Shown here: in pieces, positions 31,832 through 43,600 of the stretch
Layout: each line of letters opens with the position of its first letter
Numbering within the stretch: the stretch's first letter is position 1
Assembly (NCBI GenBank): GCA_934047225.1
Contig: CAKOHE010000043.1
Location: forward strand, 1 to 64,000
Source of the DNA: Ypsolopha sequella
Lineage: Eukaryota > Arthropoda > Insecta > Lepidoptera > Ypsolophidae
Direction of reading: 5' to 3'
DNA: 64,000 bases
Translations under genes and position numbers: made by a program
Notes under the pieces: model-generated
Databases searched by the model: none
Told to the model about the DNA's origin: nothing
The model's input: the letters and a program-made list of their open reading frames with translations, nothing else

Positions 31832-32617
31832 TAAAAAAAAAACCGGCCAATTGCGAGTCAGACTAGCTTACCTAGGGTTCCATATTGTGGATGATAAATT
31901 TAATTTTGTCATTTTTTATCGTGAATTTCTCAACCGCTTTATTTTTCCTGTAATCTTTACGTAAACACACATTACCATGATTTTGTTTCATATTTTTTGG
32001 TCCACCAGTTTTGGAGATAAGGAGGGAACATACAATTTTTTATTGTTTTTCAAAGATTTATTGAAAAAGATGCAATTAAATATAGCCAAACTATATATTT
32101 TTACAATCAGCTTTGTAATACCTACAATTTGATACCTAATATTGTATTTTAGAAAAAAAAAATTTACAACTTTTTATATTTTTCATCTGTGCTCAATTTT
32201 TTTTTAATCTCTATAGTTTTCCTGTAATTGGCCAATTATGGTCTATGATCGACATTTTTTTCATATTTTTCGGTTGACTAATTTCGGGATATGTCCCCAT
32301 ACATATTTTTGTGTTTTTTCTTAAGATTTCTAGTAAAAGTACATATTTTTATAATCAACTTTTTAATATCTGCAATTTAATACCCAAGTTGTAGTTTTCG
32401 GATAATATTTTTTATATTTCTCACTTTTTTTTTTTGGAAATATTTTGAACAATTCAAATTTTTCATATTTTTTTACATCTTGATATATACGCTTTATCTT
32501 TAACGGTGGTAACGTTATGAGGCTGTGACATACGGACGGACGGACGGATGGATGGACGGACAACGGAGTCTCACCATAAAGGTTCTTTTTGTACCTTTTA
32601 GGTACGGAACCCTAAAA
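31832..32617 (+). mobile_element. 'aaccggcc…ggtacggaaccc' repeat, copy 2
   Basis: It begins 'aaaaccggccaattgcgagt' and ends 'ggtacggaaccctaaaaa', so it lies in opposite orientation to 10601-11284. An 'acggacggacggatggatgg' run near 32530 corresponds to the gtccgtctg run of the other copy. No coding capacity. Confidence 0.7.
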
Positions 32618-33420
32618 ATATGAGTCCTATTTTCGATGACTTGCAAAGTATCCAGTAATAATTTGGCTTTAAAAATTAATTTGTGCCCCGAAGCTTGTTA
32701 AGTAAGCCCAAACCATTTGGTTCAATGGGCATAGCAAGCCAAAATATGTTTTTGTATTATCATGAAAAGACTTCTCTTTAACAAGCAAGCCTACGTTATT
32801 TACTTGGCTGAGTTAAGTGACTACACCTATCAAATATAAATTTTTAAAAATATTAAATCTCCAGTTATGAGGTTTTGCTTCTAGACGGAATCCAGTCAAA
32901 ACGATTGGATGTTAAAATAATCAGTTTACCCTCTAAAATGCTCGAACGGATTAATTATCCAAAATACATCGATACACTTTCGTATAATGTTTGTAAAACA
33001 TCCAAATAGAAAAGAAATGAACATCTTTTGTAGACTTTATATACATTATTAAGAAAGTAAAGATCTTAAAACGCTCATATAAATTTAAGACGAGGCACGG
33101 CCGCGTCTTTTTTAATGTTTATCTACCCTCTAAAACGTTTTTACTACTTGTTCTTGGTAGGAAAAACAAGCAGCTTTTGTTGTACTATAGTAAATGTGTT
33201 ATACCTACGAGTAAGATAATGACCGCATACTTTGTGTCGTAAACCTCCCAACATCTTTTTGAAAAAGAGCCCTATTTGTTATCACATAAAACCCATATAA
33301 CCCATGTACACCATGTTATAAATATATTTCTGTTTGGCGATTTATCCATCGCAAGGAGATATAAATTAACATTATAAAATTGCAGTGTAGAAATGCAGAA
33401 AGAAATCCAGATTAACTTTT
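32618..33420. other. No gene recognised
   Basis: AT-rich spacer; no long reading frame, repeat or RNA gene recognised. Confidence 0.5.
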
Positions 33421-34546
33421 TAACCGACTTCAAAAAAGGAGGAGGTTCTCAATTCGACTGTACGTTTTTTTTTTTGGCGTTGTTACTCCATAACTCCGTC
33501 ATTTCTGAACCGATTTGAATAATTATTTTTTCGTTTGGAAGCATGTACTTCCAGGGTTTGGTCGTGATCTGATAAAGGTCTTCAGAGATAGGCAGTGGAA
33601 CTCCTCAGAAAATGACAGTATACCTCTCGAAATTGAGGTAATCGATTTGTACCTGGGTGCTGATTACAAGGTATTGCTTGAAAATTGACATTCTTCTACC
33701 TGACCTTCGATCCTGGCTTCATCACCATATTCACCATAGAACTCCTCAACGGATCAGAGCACATAACTCGAGATTGCGGCAATCACTGCGTTAGGGTGCT
33801 GATTCAAGGGTATTACTTGGAGATTATCAGAATACCCACCTGACCTTCGATCCTGGCTTCATCACTATAGAACTCCTCAACGGATGACAGCACATAACTT
33901 TGGATTGCGGCAATCACTTTGTGTTAGGTTGCTAATTGCAGGGCATTGCTTGAAAATTGCCAATGTACCCACCTAACCTTCGATCTTGGCTTCATCACCG
34001 TAGAACTCTTCAATGGATGACAGCACATAACTCGAGATTGCAGAAATCATGTTGTGTTAGGGTGCTGATAGAAGAAGCTACTCAAACATAGCTACTTATA
34101 CTCACTTGAACTACGTTTCAAATTGACAACACGTTTGCAAGAACTACCCATACCTCACAATTTAACCCAGCAACACTAAAAAATGTGAAATAAAATGAAC
34201 TTTTAACAAAAATATAGTAACCGACTTCAATAGTAACAGCAGTCATTCACTAAAAAGTTAATAATAATTCTATAAAGACCGATGGTACCGAAGCAACACT
34301 TTGCCGACTTCTTTCTTCCTGAAACGTTATGTTATCTAGAAGTCGGCGTTCTTATATTGGTTTTTATGTTGCTATATCGTAGGAAATACGCCGACTTCTA
34401 GATAACATAATGTTTCAGGAAGAAAGAAGTCGGCAAAAGTGTTGCTTCGGTACCATCGGTCTTTATAGAATTATTATAAACTTTTTAGTGAATGACTGCT
34501 GTTACTATTGAAGTCGGTTACTATTTTTTTGTTAAAAGTTTATTTT
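33421..34546. mobile_element. Composite 'aaccgacttc' element, copy 2
   Basis: Full-length partner of 16017-17141: same start, same series of 'gaccttcgatcctggcttc' internal repeats, same terminal palindrome and same end. The palindrome arms are more complete here ('agtaaccgacttcaatagta' is intact on the left). The 42-bp loop at 34348-34389 is the exact reverse complement of the loop in copy 1. Confidence 0.85.
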
Positions 34547-34646
34547 ATCTTTCTGCGTTTCTATACAGCAATAATATAACGTTAATTTATAACCCATGTA
34601 ACCCAGTTAAAAAAACTGTCAAGTGTTCACATAATGCCGTTGATAA

Positions 34647-34882
34647 ACAAGGTGAATATTGAGTCATCGTCCAAATTCATACCGGTCGCTGGGTAAGTGA
34701 TCAGTATCATAAATAAATACCAATTTTTGTAGAATTCGTAAAATGTAATTCCGACTTCCCAGGAAATGAATCAGTATGGTAAGTGGAAATTTTATTTTAC
34801 GATTTGTTACAAAAAGACATATTTATCCATGACATTGATTATTTACCAAGCCAATTTGGACGATGACTCAAAATTCACCTGA
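34647..34882. mobile_element. Palindromic MITE, family A copy 2
   Basis: It starts 'aacaaggtgaatattgagtc' and ends with the complement ('gactcaaaattcacctgagt'). Arms pair through 'gtccaaattcataccgg', 'aagtgatcagtatca' and related blocks. More diverged than copies 1 and 3. Confidence 0.7.
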
Positions 34883-34899
34883 GTCTGACTGACTTAAAT

Positions 34900-35368
34900 C
34901 GCATCAAAGACCTTCAGTTATTCTGCAGTTTTTATTTAATACTTTAAAGTAAATTAAGTTATACTATTTATGTATACTTATATATTTCATTTATATCACA
35001 TCATATTAGTTTAAGTAATATTTATTACATATATTATGTATTTTTTAGAAATGTAGTTTTATAGTTTCATGGTATATATTATATAATATATAGCTATTAC
35101 TGCTATTATTTATTTATTTATTGCCCACTGCACAGCGCCGCTCTGCACCTGGTACGCTCATGAGTCACCAGCAGGCACTGACTGAAAATCAGCGCTGAGG
35201 GATTACACCTTCAGCACATCGCTGAGTCAGTTACCTTTTTCAGCAATAGCCTACCGTATAGTTCTAATGTAATTTTAATTAAAATAGATGTAAATAGAAA
35301 TATTGTATGTATTGTATTGTAAGTGTCTGTTGCCGAAATAAATGTGTTTCTTTCTTTCTTTCTTTCTA
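34900..35368 (+). mobile_element. Possible 3' end of an unidentified retroposon with (TTTC)n tail
   Basis: The stretch ends 'gttgccgaaataaatgtg' followed by a (tttc)n run at 35348-35367, and contains 'ttatttatttattgcccact' near 35110. An AATAAA just before a simple tail suggests a retrotransposed 3' end; no protein is visible. Confidence 0.4.
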
Positions 35369-35632
35369 CAACGTGTAACAGAAAGGTGTAACCATATTTG
35401 AAGAGCTTATTCAGTCAATGGTATAGAACAACTTTTACTATGAAACAAAACCTGTATCTCGAAAAAAAAAATTTTTCTGTCTAATAGAAAAATGCAATGC
35501 CGCTCGGCCGAAATGTATGGAAGGGCAGATTATTATTTCGAGATTTCAGGGTTGGCTCCATAGTAAAAGTTGTTCTATACCATTGACTGAATAAGCTCTT
35601 CAAATATGGTTACACCTTTCTATTACACGTTG
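35369..35632. mobile_element. MITE with about 75-bp terminal inverted repeats
   Basis: Left 'caacgtgtaacagaaaggtg' and right 'cacctttctattacacgttg' start arms that stay paired through 'aagagcttattcagtcaatg' and 'agaacaacttttactatg'. It lies between two copies of MITE family A. Confidence 0.88.
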
Positions 35633-35645
35633 ATTATTATGTTAC

Positions 35646-35915
35646 TATACAAGGTGACTTTTTGATCATCGTCCAAATTCATACTGGAGGCTTGATAAGT
35701 GATCAGTATCTTGGATCAATAACAATTTTTGTGAAATTCGTAAAATTAAATTTCGGCTTCCCATGGAAATTCACTTCCAGTCCCGAGTGAATCACTGCGG
35801 GGAGGCTAAATTTCATTTTACGAATTTCACAAAAATTGTTAATAATCCATGATACTGATCACTTATCAAGCCACCAGTATAAATTTGGAAGATGATCAAA
35901 AAGTCACTTTGTATA
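35646..35915. mobile_element. Palindromic MITE, family A copy 3
   Basis: The cleanest copy: 'tatacaaggtgactttttga' at the left, 'tcaaaaagtcactttgtata' at the right, arms of about 110 bp, and a GC-richer centre near 35760-35805. It shares both arms and centre with the copy at 2407-2678. Confidence 0.85.
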
Positions 35916-36067
35916 ATAAAAATAAGAAAACTGAAAATTCAGTAAATATTCAGAAACCGAAAATAACTGTAAAACCTAATCTGAATCTAAAATGACACAT
36001 AAATAAAAAAATAAAAGACACCTACGTTATTTATTATAATTAAAATTATTTATTATAATATTATAAA

Positions 36068-36597
36068 ATACAAGTTGACATTTATTTATGCAGCCAAATT
36101 CATACCAGAGGCTTGGTAAGTGATCAGTATCACGGGTCAGTAAAAACTGTTGCTAATTTCGCAAAATAAAATGTTGACCTTCGGTGGGCTTGCGTTTGTA
36201 GGGAACTTGAACAATACATACATAATATGTATACTCACGCCTGTTTCCCAGAGGGGTAGGCTGAGCCTACATATTTATACCTGATACGATCCAGACACAC
36301 CTCTTTCGCCTCTTCCACATCCATCAATCTAGGGATCTAAAAATACCGACTTGGGTGAATCATATTATGATTCCGTTCTAATGCCGTCTCTTTTGCACGC
36401 GTGAAATACTCAGACTCTATCTGACTTCAAATAATTTTATGATTCACCCAAGTCGGCCTTTTTAGATCCCCTGGTCATACAATACATCACGAAAAATATA
36501 ATTTACGAATTTCATAAAAAGGGTCATTCAACCTTGATACTGAGCAGTTATCGAGTATTTAATATTAATTTGGCTATTATAATGTAAATAAATGTCA
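36068..36597. mobile_element. Palindromic MITE, family A copy 4, split by an insertion
   Basis: The left half (36068-36219: 'aaatacaagttgaca…', 'gaggcttggtaagtgatcag') and the right half (from 36479: 'ataatttacgaatttcat', '…tgatactgagcagttatcga', 'gtcatcttgtata') belong to one family A element. Between them sits a separate insertion (36220-36478). Confidence 0.7.
36220..36478 (-). mobile_element. Insertion in MITE copy 4: RTE-type tail plus small hairpin
   Basis: It is flanked by a 9-bp direct repeat acaatacat (36211-36219 and 36479-36487), which fits a target duplication. The first part (36223-36329) is the reversed RTE-type tail also seen at 10026 and 27482. The rest is an inverted repeat of about 140 bp beginning 'gggatctaaaaataccgact' and ending 'aggcctttttagatccc'-like sequence. 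The word 'ggtcggcctttttagatccc' recurs at 29121-29140. Confidence 0.6.
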
Positions 36598-37282
36598 TCT
36601 TGTATATGAAAAAAACATCGCTACGACATGAATCCCCAAGGTGGTGCTAGAGGTGTGGTGATGTTGATGTTGGCCAACGCCGTCCTTTGGACGTTGTTGG
36701 TAGGTACTATCATTGTTTTTTCAACATCTATAATATTATGTTTTTATTGCGAAGTCAATCGCTTTGAATACTCTTATTATTATTAGAGTGCATTACAAAC
36801 TTGAAATCAATCAGAAACAAATTTAAAGGCACAAATATTTTTAAAAATTCCTTGGTCTGGGATTTAAACCTGCGACCTCCTGCTTACATGACTATATTGT
36901 AGGGTAAATGTTAAAAAACAAACGTCTCAACCAATAAAACAAGTCGGTCGGCCTGAAGATGAAATTATGGTATTTTTACTTAGTATAGTTCCATTACGAT
37001 ACTACATACTACATGTCATGAAAATATGGTACAAATAGTATAATTATACTACAAAATACAACCCTGCTGGAGTAGTACAAAATTGAAAAATGACAAAGCG
37101 ACGCGTAGAGAACGGAAGTAGTAAAGGATAATCAAAATCAGTTAAAAAAATGCAAAAGTAATAATCAATAATAAGAATAGGTTATAATAAAGAAAAAGGG
37201 GGTTTATGAAAAATTTAAAAGGAAATTTTAAACATGAAGAAAAAGAAAATTGGTTGAAAAATGAAAAAGTAGTTGTGAAAAC
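36598..37282. other. No gene recognised
   Basis: AT-rich, purine-rich before the satellite; no reading frame or repeat I can identify. Confidence 0.45.
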
Positions 37283-38488
37283 ATTAACTAGTTGAGTAAC
37301 ATTTGTTGTCAATGTGAGGGTGACATTAGTATGTATGAGTGAGAAGAAGATTAACTAGTTGAGTAACATTTGTTGTCAATGTGAGGGTGACATTAGTATG
37401 TATGAGTGAGAAGAAGATTAACTAGTTGAGTAACATTTGTTGTCAATGTGAGGGTGACATTAGTATGTATGAGTGAGAAGAAGATTAACTAGTTGAGTAA
37501 CATTTGTTGTCAATGTGAAGGTGACATTAGTATGTATGAGTGAGAAGAAGATTAACTAGTTGAGTAACATTTGTTGTCAATGTGAGGGTGACATTAGTAT
37601 GTATGAGTGAGAAGAAGATTAACTAGTTGAGTAACATTTGTTGTCAATGTGAAGGTGACATTAGTATGTATGAGTGAGAAGAAGATTAACTAGTTGAGTA
37701 ACATTTGTTGTCAATGTGAAGGTGACATTAGTATGTATGAGTGAGAAGAAGATTAACTAGTTGAGTAACATTTGTTGTCAATGTGAGGGTGACATTAGTA
37801 TGTATGAGTGAGAAGAAGATTAACTAGTTGAGTAACATTTGTTGTCAATGTGAGGGTGACATTAGTATGTATGAGTGAGAAGAAGATTAACTAGTTGAGT
37901 AACATTTGTTGTCAATGTGAAGGTGACATTAGTATGTATGAGTGAGAAGAAGATTAACTAGTTGAGTAACATTTGTTGTCAATGTGAGGGTGACATTAGT
38001 ATGTATGAGTGAGAAGAAGATTAACTAGTTGAGTAACATTTGTTGTCAATGTGAGGGTGACATTAGTATGTATGAGTGAGAAGAAGATTAACTAGTTGAG
38101 TAACATTTGTTGTCAATGTGAAGGTGACATTAGTATGTATGAGTGAGAAGAAGATTAACTAGTTGAGTAACATTTGTTGTCAATGTGAGGGTGACATTAG
38201 TATGTATGAGTGAGAAGAAGATTAACTAGTTGAGTAACATTTGTTGTCAATGTGAGGGTGACATTAGTATGTATGAGTGAGAAGAAGATTAACTAGTTGA
38301 GTAACATTTGTTGTCAATGTGAGGGTGACATTAGTATGTATGAGTGAGAAGAAGATTAACTAGTTGAGTAACATTTGTTGTCAATGTGAGGGTGACATTA
38401 GTATGTATGAGTGAGAAGAAGATTAACTAGTTGAGTAACATTTGTTGTCAATGTGAGGGTGACATTAGTATGTATGAGTGAGAAGAAG
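37283..38488. repeat. 67-bp satellite, exactly 18 units
   Basis: The unit begins 'attaactagttgagtaacat' and ends 'gagtgagaagaag'. The array length of 1206 bp is 18 times 67. By eye the only varying base is in gtgaGggtg/gtgaAggtg; units 4, 6, 7, 10 and 13 carry A. Such homogeneity points to recent expansion or to continuing homogenisation by unequal exchange or conversion. There is no coding capacity. Confidence 0.97.
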
Positions 38489-39560
38489 CCAGATTGTCAC
38501 ATGAAAGGGAGAAATTTTTATCTTGCTTCTTAAGGCTCAGGTGTACAGAGAAATTATGTTATAAACCATATTTATTGGTCATCGCAGTAACAAAATTAAG
38601 AGGGGCCTTTCCTTTCTCAATAGATTTTGAATGAATGTACGGAGTCTGCCATGGATGCAATAAGTGTTTATGTTTTTTTTTTTGTATATATAGTATAATG
38701 TAATTGGGAAACTTTCACCCTTGAAATTTTATTTTTGAAAATAGTCTTTCAGAATATATTCTCGTTTTGTGTTTGGTTCATTTAATTTTTATTTGCTATC
38801 AATAAAAAAAATATAGTTTATTAACCATTGTAAAATAAAAAGATATTTAAATACAACAAAGTTATTTGGCCGCTTTTGTACTAGGTCTGAGTTGTTATGG
38901 CAAGCGAAATTTCCAACTTTATAAAAAAATATAGTATACGGATTATAGTGGCTGGGTTGATTTGCCTCTTAGAGGTGGCCTAGGGCTAAAGAAATAAACT
39001 GAAGGGTTTATACCTTAAATAATTAAATTATAGAAGATTTCAATGGATTATTTAGATTAATATTTGGCGTCAAACTTTATGCGGATCTTTAATTTAAGTA
39101 TGTAGAGAGTTGAAAAGTTTTATTGATTATTTGCATGCCCGCGCCTTAAGGCCGAAATTGCGTCGGGAGTCGTTGAATGTTAATTAAATTGAAAGTCTTA
39201 GGGTAAATTTAAAGAAAGGAATGTGTCATGGCTTAAATAGATTAATGTAAGACTAAAAAAAATTTTATAAGTTTTAAGGCCAGCGAAATTAAAATTTAAA
39301 TAAGAAATTATCTCAAAAAAATAATAAAAGACAAACACGGAGTACGAGGTCGGTAAAGCAGGCTCTTTAGAGCAACGACTTCAAATCAATCCATCTATCG
39401 GCGAAAATTCGAAACTCTTGTGTTTTGTGCTAGTACACGAATTACAATCGCGGATGGATATTTAATTGTTTGGACAGAGGTTTCGAATGAGGCAAGGTAC
39501 TCTACAACCCTAAAGATTGATAAAATTTAAGATCAAGTAAGTAAATGTTTCACTAAAGAA
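38489..39560. other. No gene recognised; may include the 3' LTR end of the BEL element
   Basis: AT-rich. The minus-strand LTR of the BEL/Pao element begins at 40108 and must end somewhere below it, but without a second LTR in the window I cannot place the end. Confidence 0.4.
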
Positions 39561-39565
39561 AGGTA

Positions 39566-40108
39566 TTAGAGGAGTCTGGGAAACACTTGATGGAATGGCG
39601 CTAGTGAATCAGATTCAATCAGAAAGTTGATAACGGAGTAACTGGGTGTAACCGCGGGGTTACAGAACTGCAGGGCTGATAGGATTTGAGGATATGACAC
39701 GGGAGAAGAAAAGATTGTGGGAAACAATGTGGGGTGCACTGACCTGGTTGGAATGTTTTCGATGGGCCGGCAAATGCGCCGCGTGTCGTCCCTCCTTGTT
39801 GGGATGATGCAGACGGCGTTTGTGTCAGGAATGTGCAGAATATCTTGGTTGTAGTAACGTGAACACTTCACTGGTATATAACACTGCGAACACAACACTG
39901 AGACGTATGCGATATTGTTTGTGGCGTCGCGAATGTGTGTACACGTGTCGTTCTCTAGAGAGTTCGGACGAAAACAGCGCGAGTCCAGCGCCCGCGCGCG
40001 CCTCGATCCGCGCGCGGCGGGGGGGGGGGGAGTGGTCATCCGCGCATGCGCACGCGAATCACACGTCATGTTCTAACGTCACGCTGGTAACGTAGTGTAG
40101 CGTGAACA
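39566..40108 (-). repeat. Probable 3' LTR (start) of the BEL/Pao element
   Basis: On the minus strand the first bases after the integrase region are TGTTCACGCT… at 40108, preceded by 'cccccccagga'. TG is the expected LTR start and the position directly after pol is right. A long minus-strand open frame (40069-39566) over this DNA shows no homology and is probably fortuitous. A G-run at 40018-40030 and CpG-rich sequence precede a possible TATA-poor promoter. No 5' LTR partner is present, so the boundary at the far end is unknown. Confidence 0.5.
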
Positions 40109-40163
40109 TCCTGGGGGGGCCGGGGCTGCGGCTCCTCTTGAGCTGAATCCAACGGCAGCCTGG

Positions 40164-40635
40164 CTATCTTGAACACAGGTCGTCGCAGATTCCATGAGCT
40201 GTGTCCAGATCCACAACTCGTATCACTCCATCCTTGCCAGGTATCGTGCGGAGAATTCTTCCCAACTTCCATTGGAGCGGAGGCAGGTCATCCTCTTTGA
40301 TGAGGACCAGTTCACCCACTTGAGGAGGGGAAGAAGGGGAGAGCCATTTGGAGCGGGTTTGCAGGGTATGGAGGTAGGATCTGGACCAGAGAGTCCAAAA
40401 GCGCTGAGAGAGCGCTTGAATGAGTTGAAAACCGTTTAAGAGCAGATATGGGTCTGTCGTCAAAAGACTGCTCAGGTAGAGCGGTGAGCGGACGACCAAT
40501 AATGAAATGTCCGGCCGTGAGAGGTTCAAAGTCCGTAGGGTCGGATGAAATTGGGCAGAGGGGGTCTTGAATTGAGTACAGCCTCAATTCGAGGCAAAAG
40601 AGTAGAGAATTCCTCAAAAGTGAGGTGCTGTTCAC
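40164..40635 (-). pseudogene. Integrase C-terminal region of the BEL/Pao element, frameshifted
   Basis: The tail of pol continues in two other minus-strand frames. One (from about 40560) has …EPLTAGHFIIGRPLTALPE…; the other (to 40164) has …RFWTLWSRSYLHTLQTRSKW…, …LVLIKEDDLPPLQWKLGRI… and …GKDGVIRVVDLDTAHG…. Together these are the standard DUF5641-like C-terminus of BEL/Pao integrase. Two shifts, near 40555 and between 40400 and 40470, therefore break the end of pol. I do not join them. Confidence 0.85.
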
Positions 40636-43600
40636 CTATCACACGATAAAGTAGTTGCTTGGTGGATTTTACGTTTATTTCGTGCAGTGCGCCGAACCAA
40701 GGCCCTTTAGGCGGGTTCAGTAACCAAGTTATGTGCTGATTCGCGAGTTTGTGAGTGATTGCATCATTGTTTGACTTGAGGAAGTTCTGAACTTCAATGA
40801 GTTGATTCCTAGCACCTACATAGTTTGTGCCGCAGTCTGAACGAATGAGAACCGGAGTACCGCGACGTGAGATAAAACGTTGCAATGCCGCAAAGAACGC
40901 TTCCGTTGAGAGTGCAGATACTGGTTCCAAATGAACCGCCTTTGTTGCGAGGCAAACGAAAATACAAAAGTACGCTTTTATGAGTTTCGCGTTCCGCAAC
41001 GTGCTGGATTTAACGAAGAAGTGGCCAGCAAAGTCCGTCGTGACGTGACTAAAAACTGGCTGAGGAGTAACTCTGTCTACTGGCAGATCAGCCATGAGCG
41101 GAGCCTTAGGCTGAGCGCGGCACCGGAAACATCTAATACATTTAAACACGCGGTGTCTAATAATACGACGAGCGGACAGAATCCAGTACTGCTGGCGTAA
41201 TATGGCGTGTAATGTGTCAGCTCCAGGGTGGCAGTGCATTGTGTGATAGTGATCTATAATGAGATCTACGAGCGGACTTGAGCTGGGTAGAATGAGTGGG
41301 TGTTGAGCGTCATACCTAATTGACGCGTGAGAGAGACGACCACCGACTCTCAAGAGGCCGTCCTTTATGAAGGGCGAGAGACGCTGGAGCCGAACGGGAC
41401 AAACCTTATCAGTCTGGATACGATTAATGTCTTCAGCAAACTCATTGTGCTGAACAGAGCGGACCCAGTGCAACAGAGCGTCCCTGCGTTCACTAGCTGT
41501 CAACGGACCAGAGCGCCGTGCATCTGGGCTGTGCCGACAATTGAATATGAACCTTTTAATACAAGCCGTCACTCCGACGAGCTTGTCAAGTGAGCTGTAG
41601 CGAGTGAGCAAGTCCAGATCGATATCTGGGACTGCTATGTGTGCTGGTACCTTTTTGGGCTTAAGGCCTGGGAGAGCATGATGGCCTAGAGCGGGTGGCA
41701 TCTTGGGCCAAGTGCAGGTAGGTTCTTTGAGCCAACTGGGTGACCACCAAAGGTCATGAAGTGAGAGAGACTGGGCAGACATGCCTCTGCTTGCACAGTC
41801 AGCAGGGTTGAGGTTCGTGGGCACATGCCTCCACGTATGGCTAGTTGAAGTAGCTGTGATCTTAGCCACTCGATTGGCTTCGAAAGTCTGTAATCGGTGA
41901 GGTGGGGTATTGAGCCATGCCAACACTATTGTGCTATCTGACCAGCATGTGTGTGTTTGAATGGCTATATGAGCTGACAGTTGGGCTGACACTCGAGTCA
42001 TGAGCTGAGATAAAAGAGTCGCGGCTGACAACTCCAATTTCGGGATTGAGAGACGAGTCTTTATGGGTGCGACCTTGGACTTGCCAATGATTAGGTGTAC
42101 ATTGACATGTCCAGTGATATTGCGCTCATGAAGGTAGATAGCGGCACCAAAGCCAGCCTCTGATGCGTCCGCGAACCCGTGAAGTGAGTAAGTAGACGTG
42201 GGCTTGTACTTACAAATGTGTCGAGGTAAACGGAGGTTTGAGAGCTGAGGAAGATCCTCTGAGATGTGTTGCCACTCTGTGTGGACTTCTTCAGAGATAG
42301 GCTCATCCCATCCTATTTTCAGAAGCCAAAGCTTCTGGAGAAGAATCTTTGCGCGGAAGATGACTGGAGTAACCCAGCCATTGGGGTCATAGAGAGACGC
42401 TACTGTACTGAGAATGGAGCGCTTTGTGACTTGAGCATGAGTGGGCAGAGAAATGCGATAAGTGAACTCATCAGTTTGAGGAATCCACTGTATTCCCAGA
42501 ACCTTAATGGAATTAGAGTCGGGACTGAAGTCAAAGTCCTTGGGCATGTCGCACTGGTCATCTGGGAACCGTTCAAGGAGCTGGGGCGAGTTGGATGTCC
42601 ATTTACTGAGCTGAAAGCCACCTAGGGCGAGTAACTCGATCAGGTCGCTTTGGAGCGACTGAGCGGATTCCACAGAATCTGCACCTGAGAGAATGTCGTC
42701 CACAAATATTGATTTGCGGAGGATCTGAGCAGCGTGGGGGTAACGATGACCTTCATCATCAGCCAATTGGAGTAAAGTGCGGATGGCATGGTATGGGCTG
42801 GACCTTAATCCATATGTGACGGTATTAAGGGCATACGTGAGCAAGGGCTGGTCGGGTGAAGACCGCCAGAGAATGAGTTGAAAACGTCTTTGCTCTGGGT
42901 GAATGAGTATATTTCTGAACATCATTCGGATGTCTGTGCTGAAAACTTGTGAGTGGATCCTGAAGGACATGATAATGTCAACAATATCTTGCTGAAGAGC
43001 TGGACCTGTATGAAGACAATCATTTAGATTGACGCCGTTTGAGCTCTTACAACTTCCGTCAAACACGCAGCGTAACTTTTCTGATCCTGGCTTGAATATG
43101 CCATGATGTGGGATATAGAAATGGGATTTATGAGCAAAGGTATTGGGGTGACACGGCGACATATGTCCCAATTTTATGTAATCTGACATGAATTCTACGT
43201 ATTTCGAGCGGAAGGGCGGGTTCGCTAGCAGCTTTTTCTCTAAATTGAGAAACCTGCGTAGCGCAATAGCGTGAGTGGAACCTAATGTCGGCGCGTTGTG
43301 CAGAAAGGGCAGTGTAACCACATATTGACCTGATGGTTCACGAGTAGTTGTGGTGCGGAAAATGTCCTCACACTGATCCTCTAATGGGCTGGTATGCTTG
43401 TAGGTTTGGGGTTCCTCGGATTCCCAAAACCTCTCAAGACTTTTGTGAATGTCATGAGTGGAATGCTCTGAGTCCGTGTGAGAGCCGACAATGTGAACTG
43501 AGTTGACCTGATTCGTGGGTGAAGTATGTAAACTTTCGAAAGGTCCAATCAATGTAAAATCAAATATCGTGCCGAAGGCTATAGGCTTGCCAGGGCCGAG

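Noticed and set aside
37283..38488. CRISPR-like regular spacing
   Set aside because: The whole 67-bp unit is repeated with no unique spacers, and the context is eukaryotic; it is a satellite.
40018..40030. Polypurine tract for the BEL element
   Set aside because: The G-run is on the plus strand, while the element is coded on the minus strand, and it lies inside the presumed LTR.
39566..40069. A 167-codon minus-strand frame downstream of pol
   Set aside because: It lies where the 3' LTR should be, has no homology and starts within GC-rich LTR sequence.
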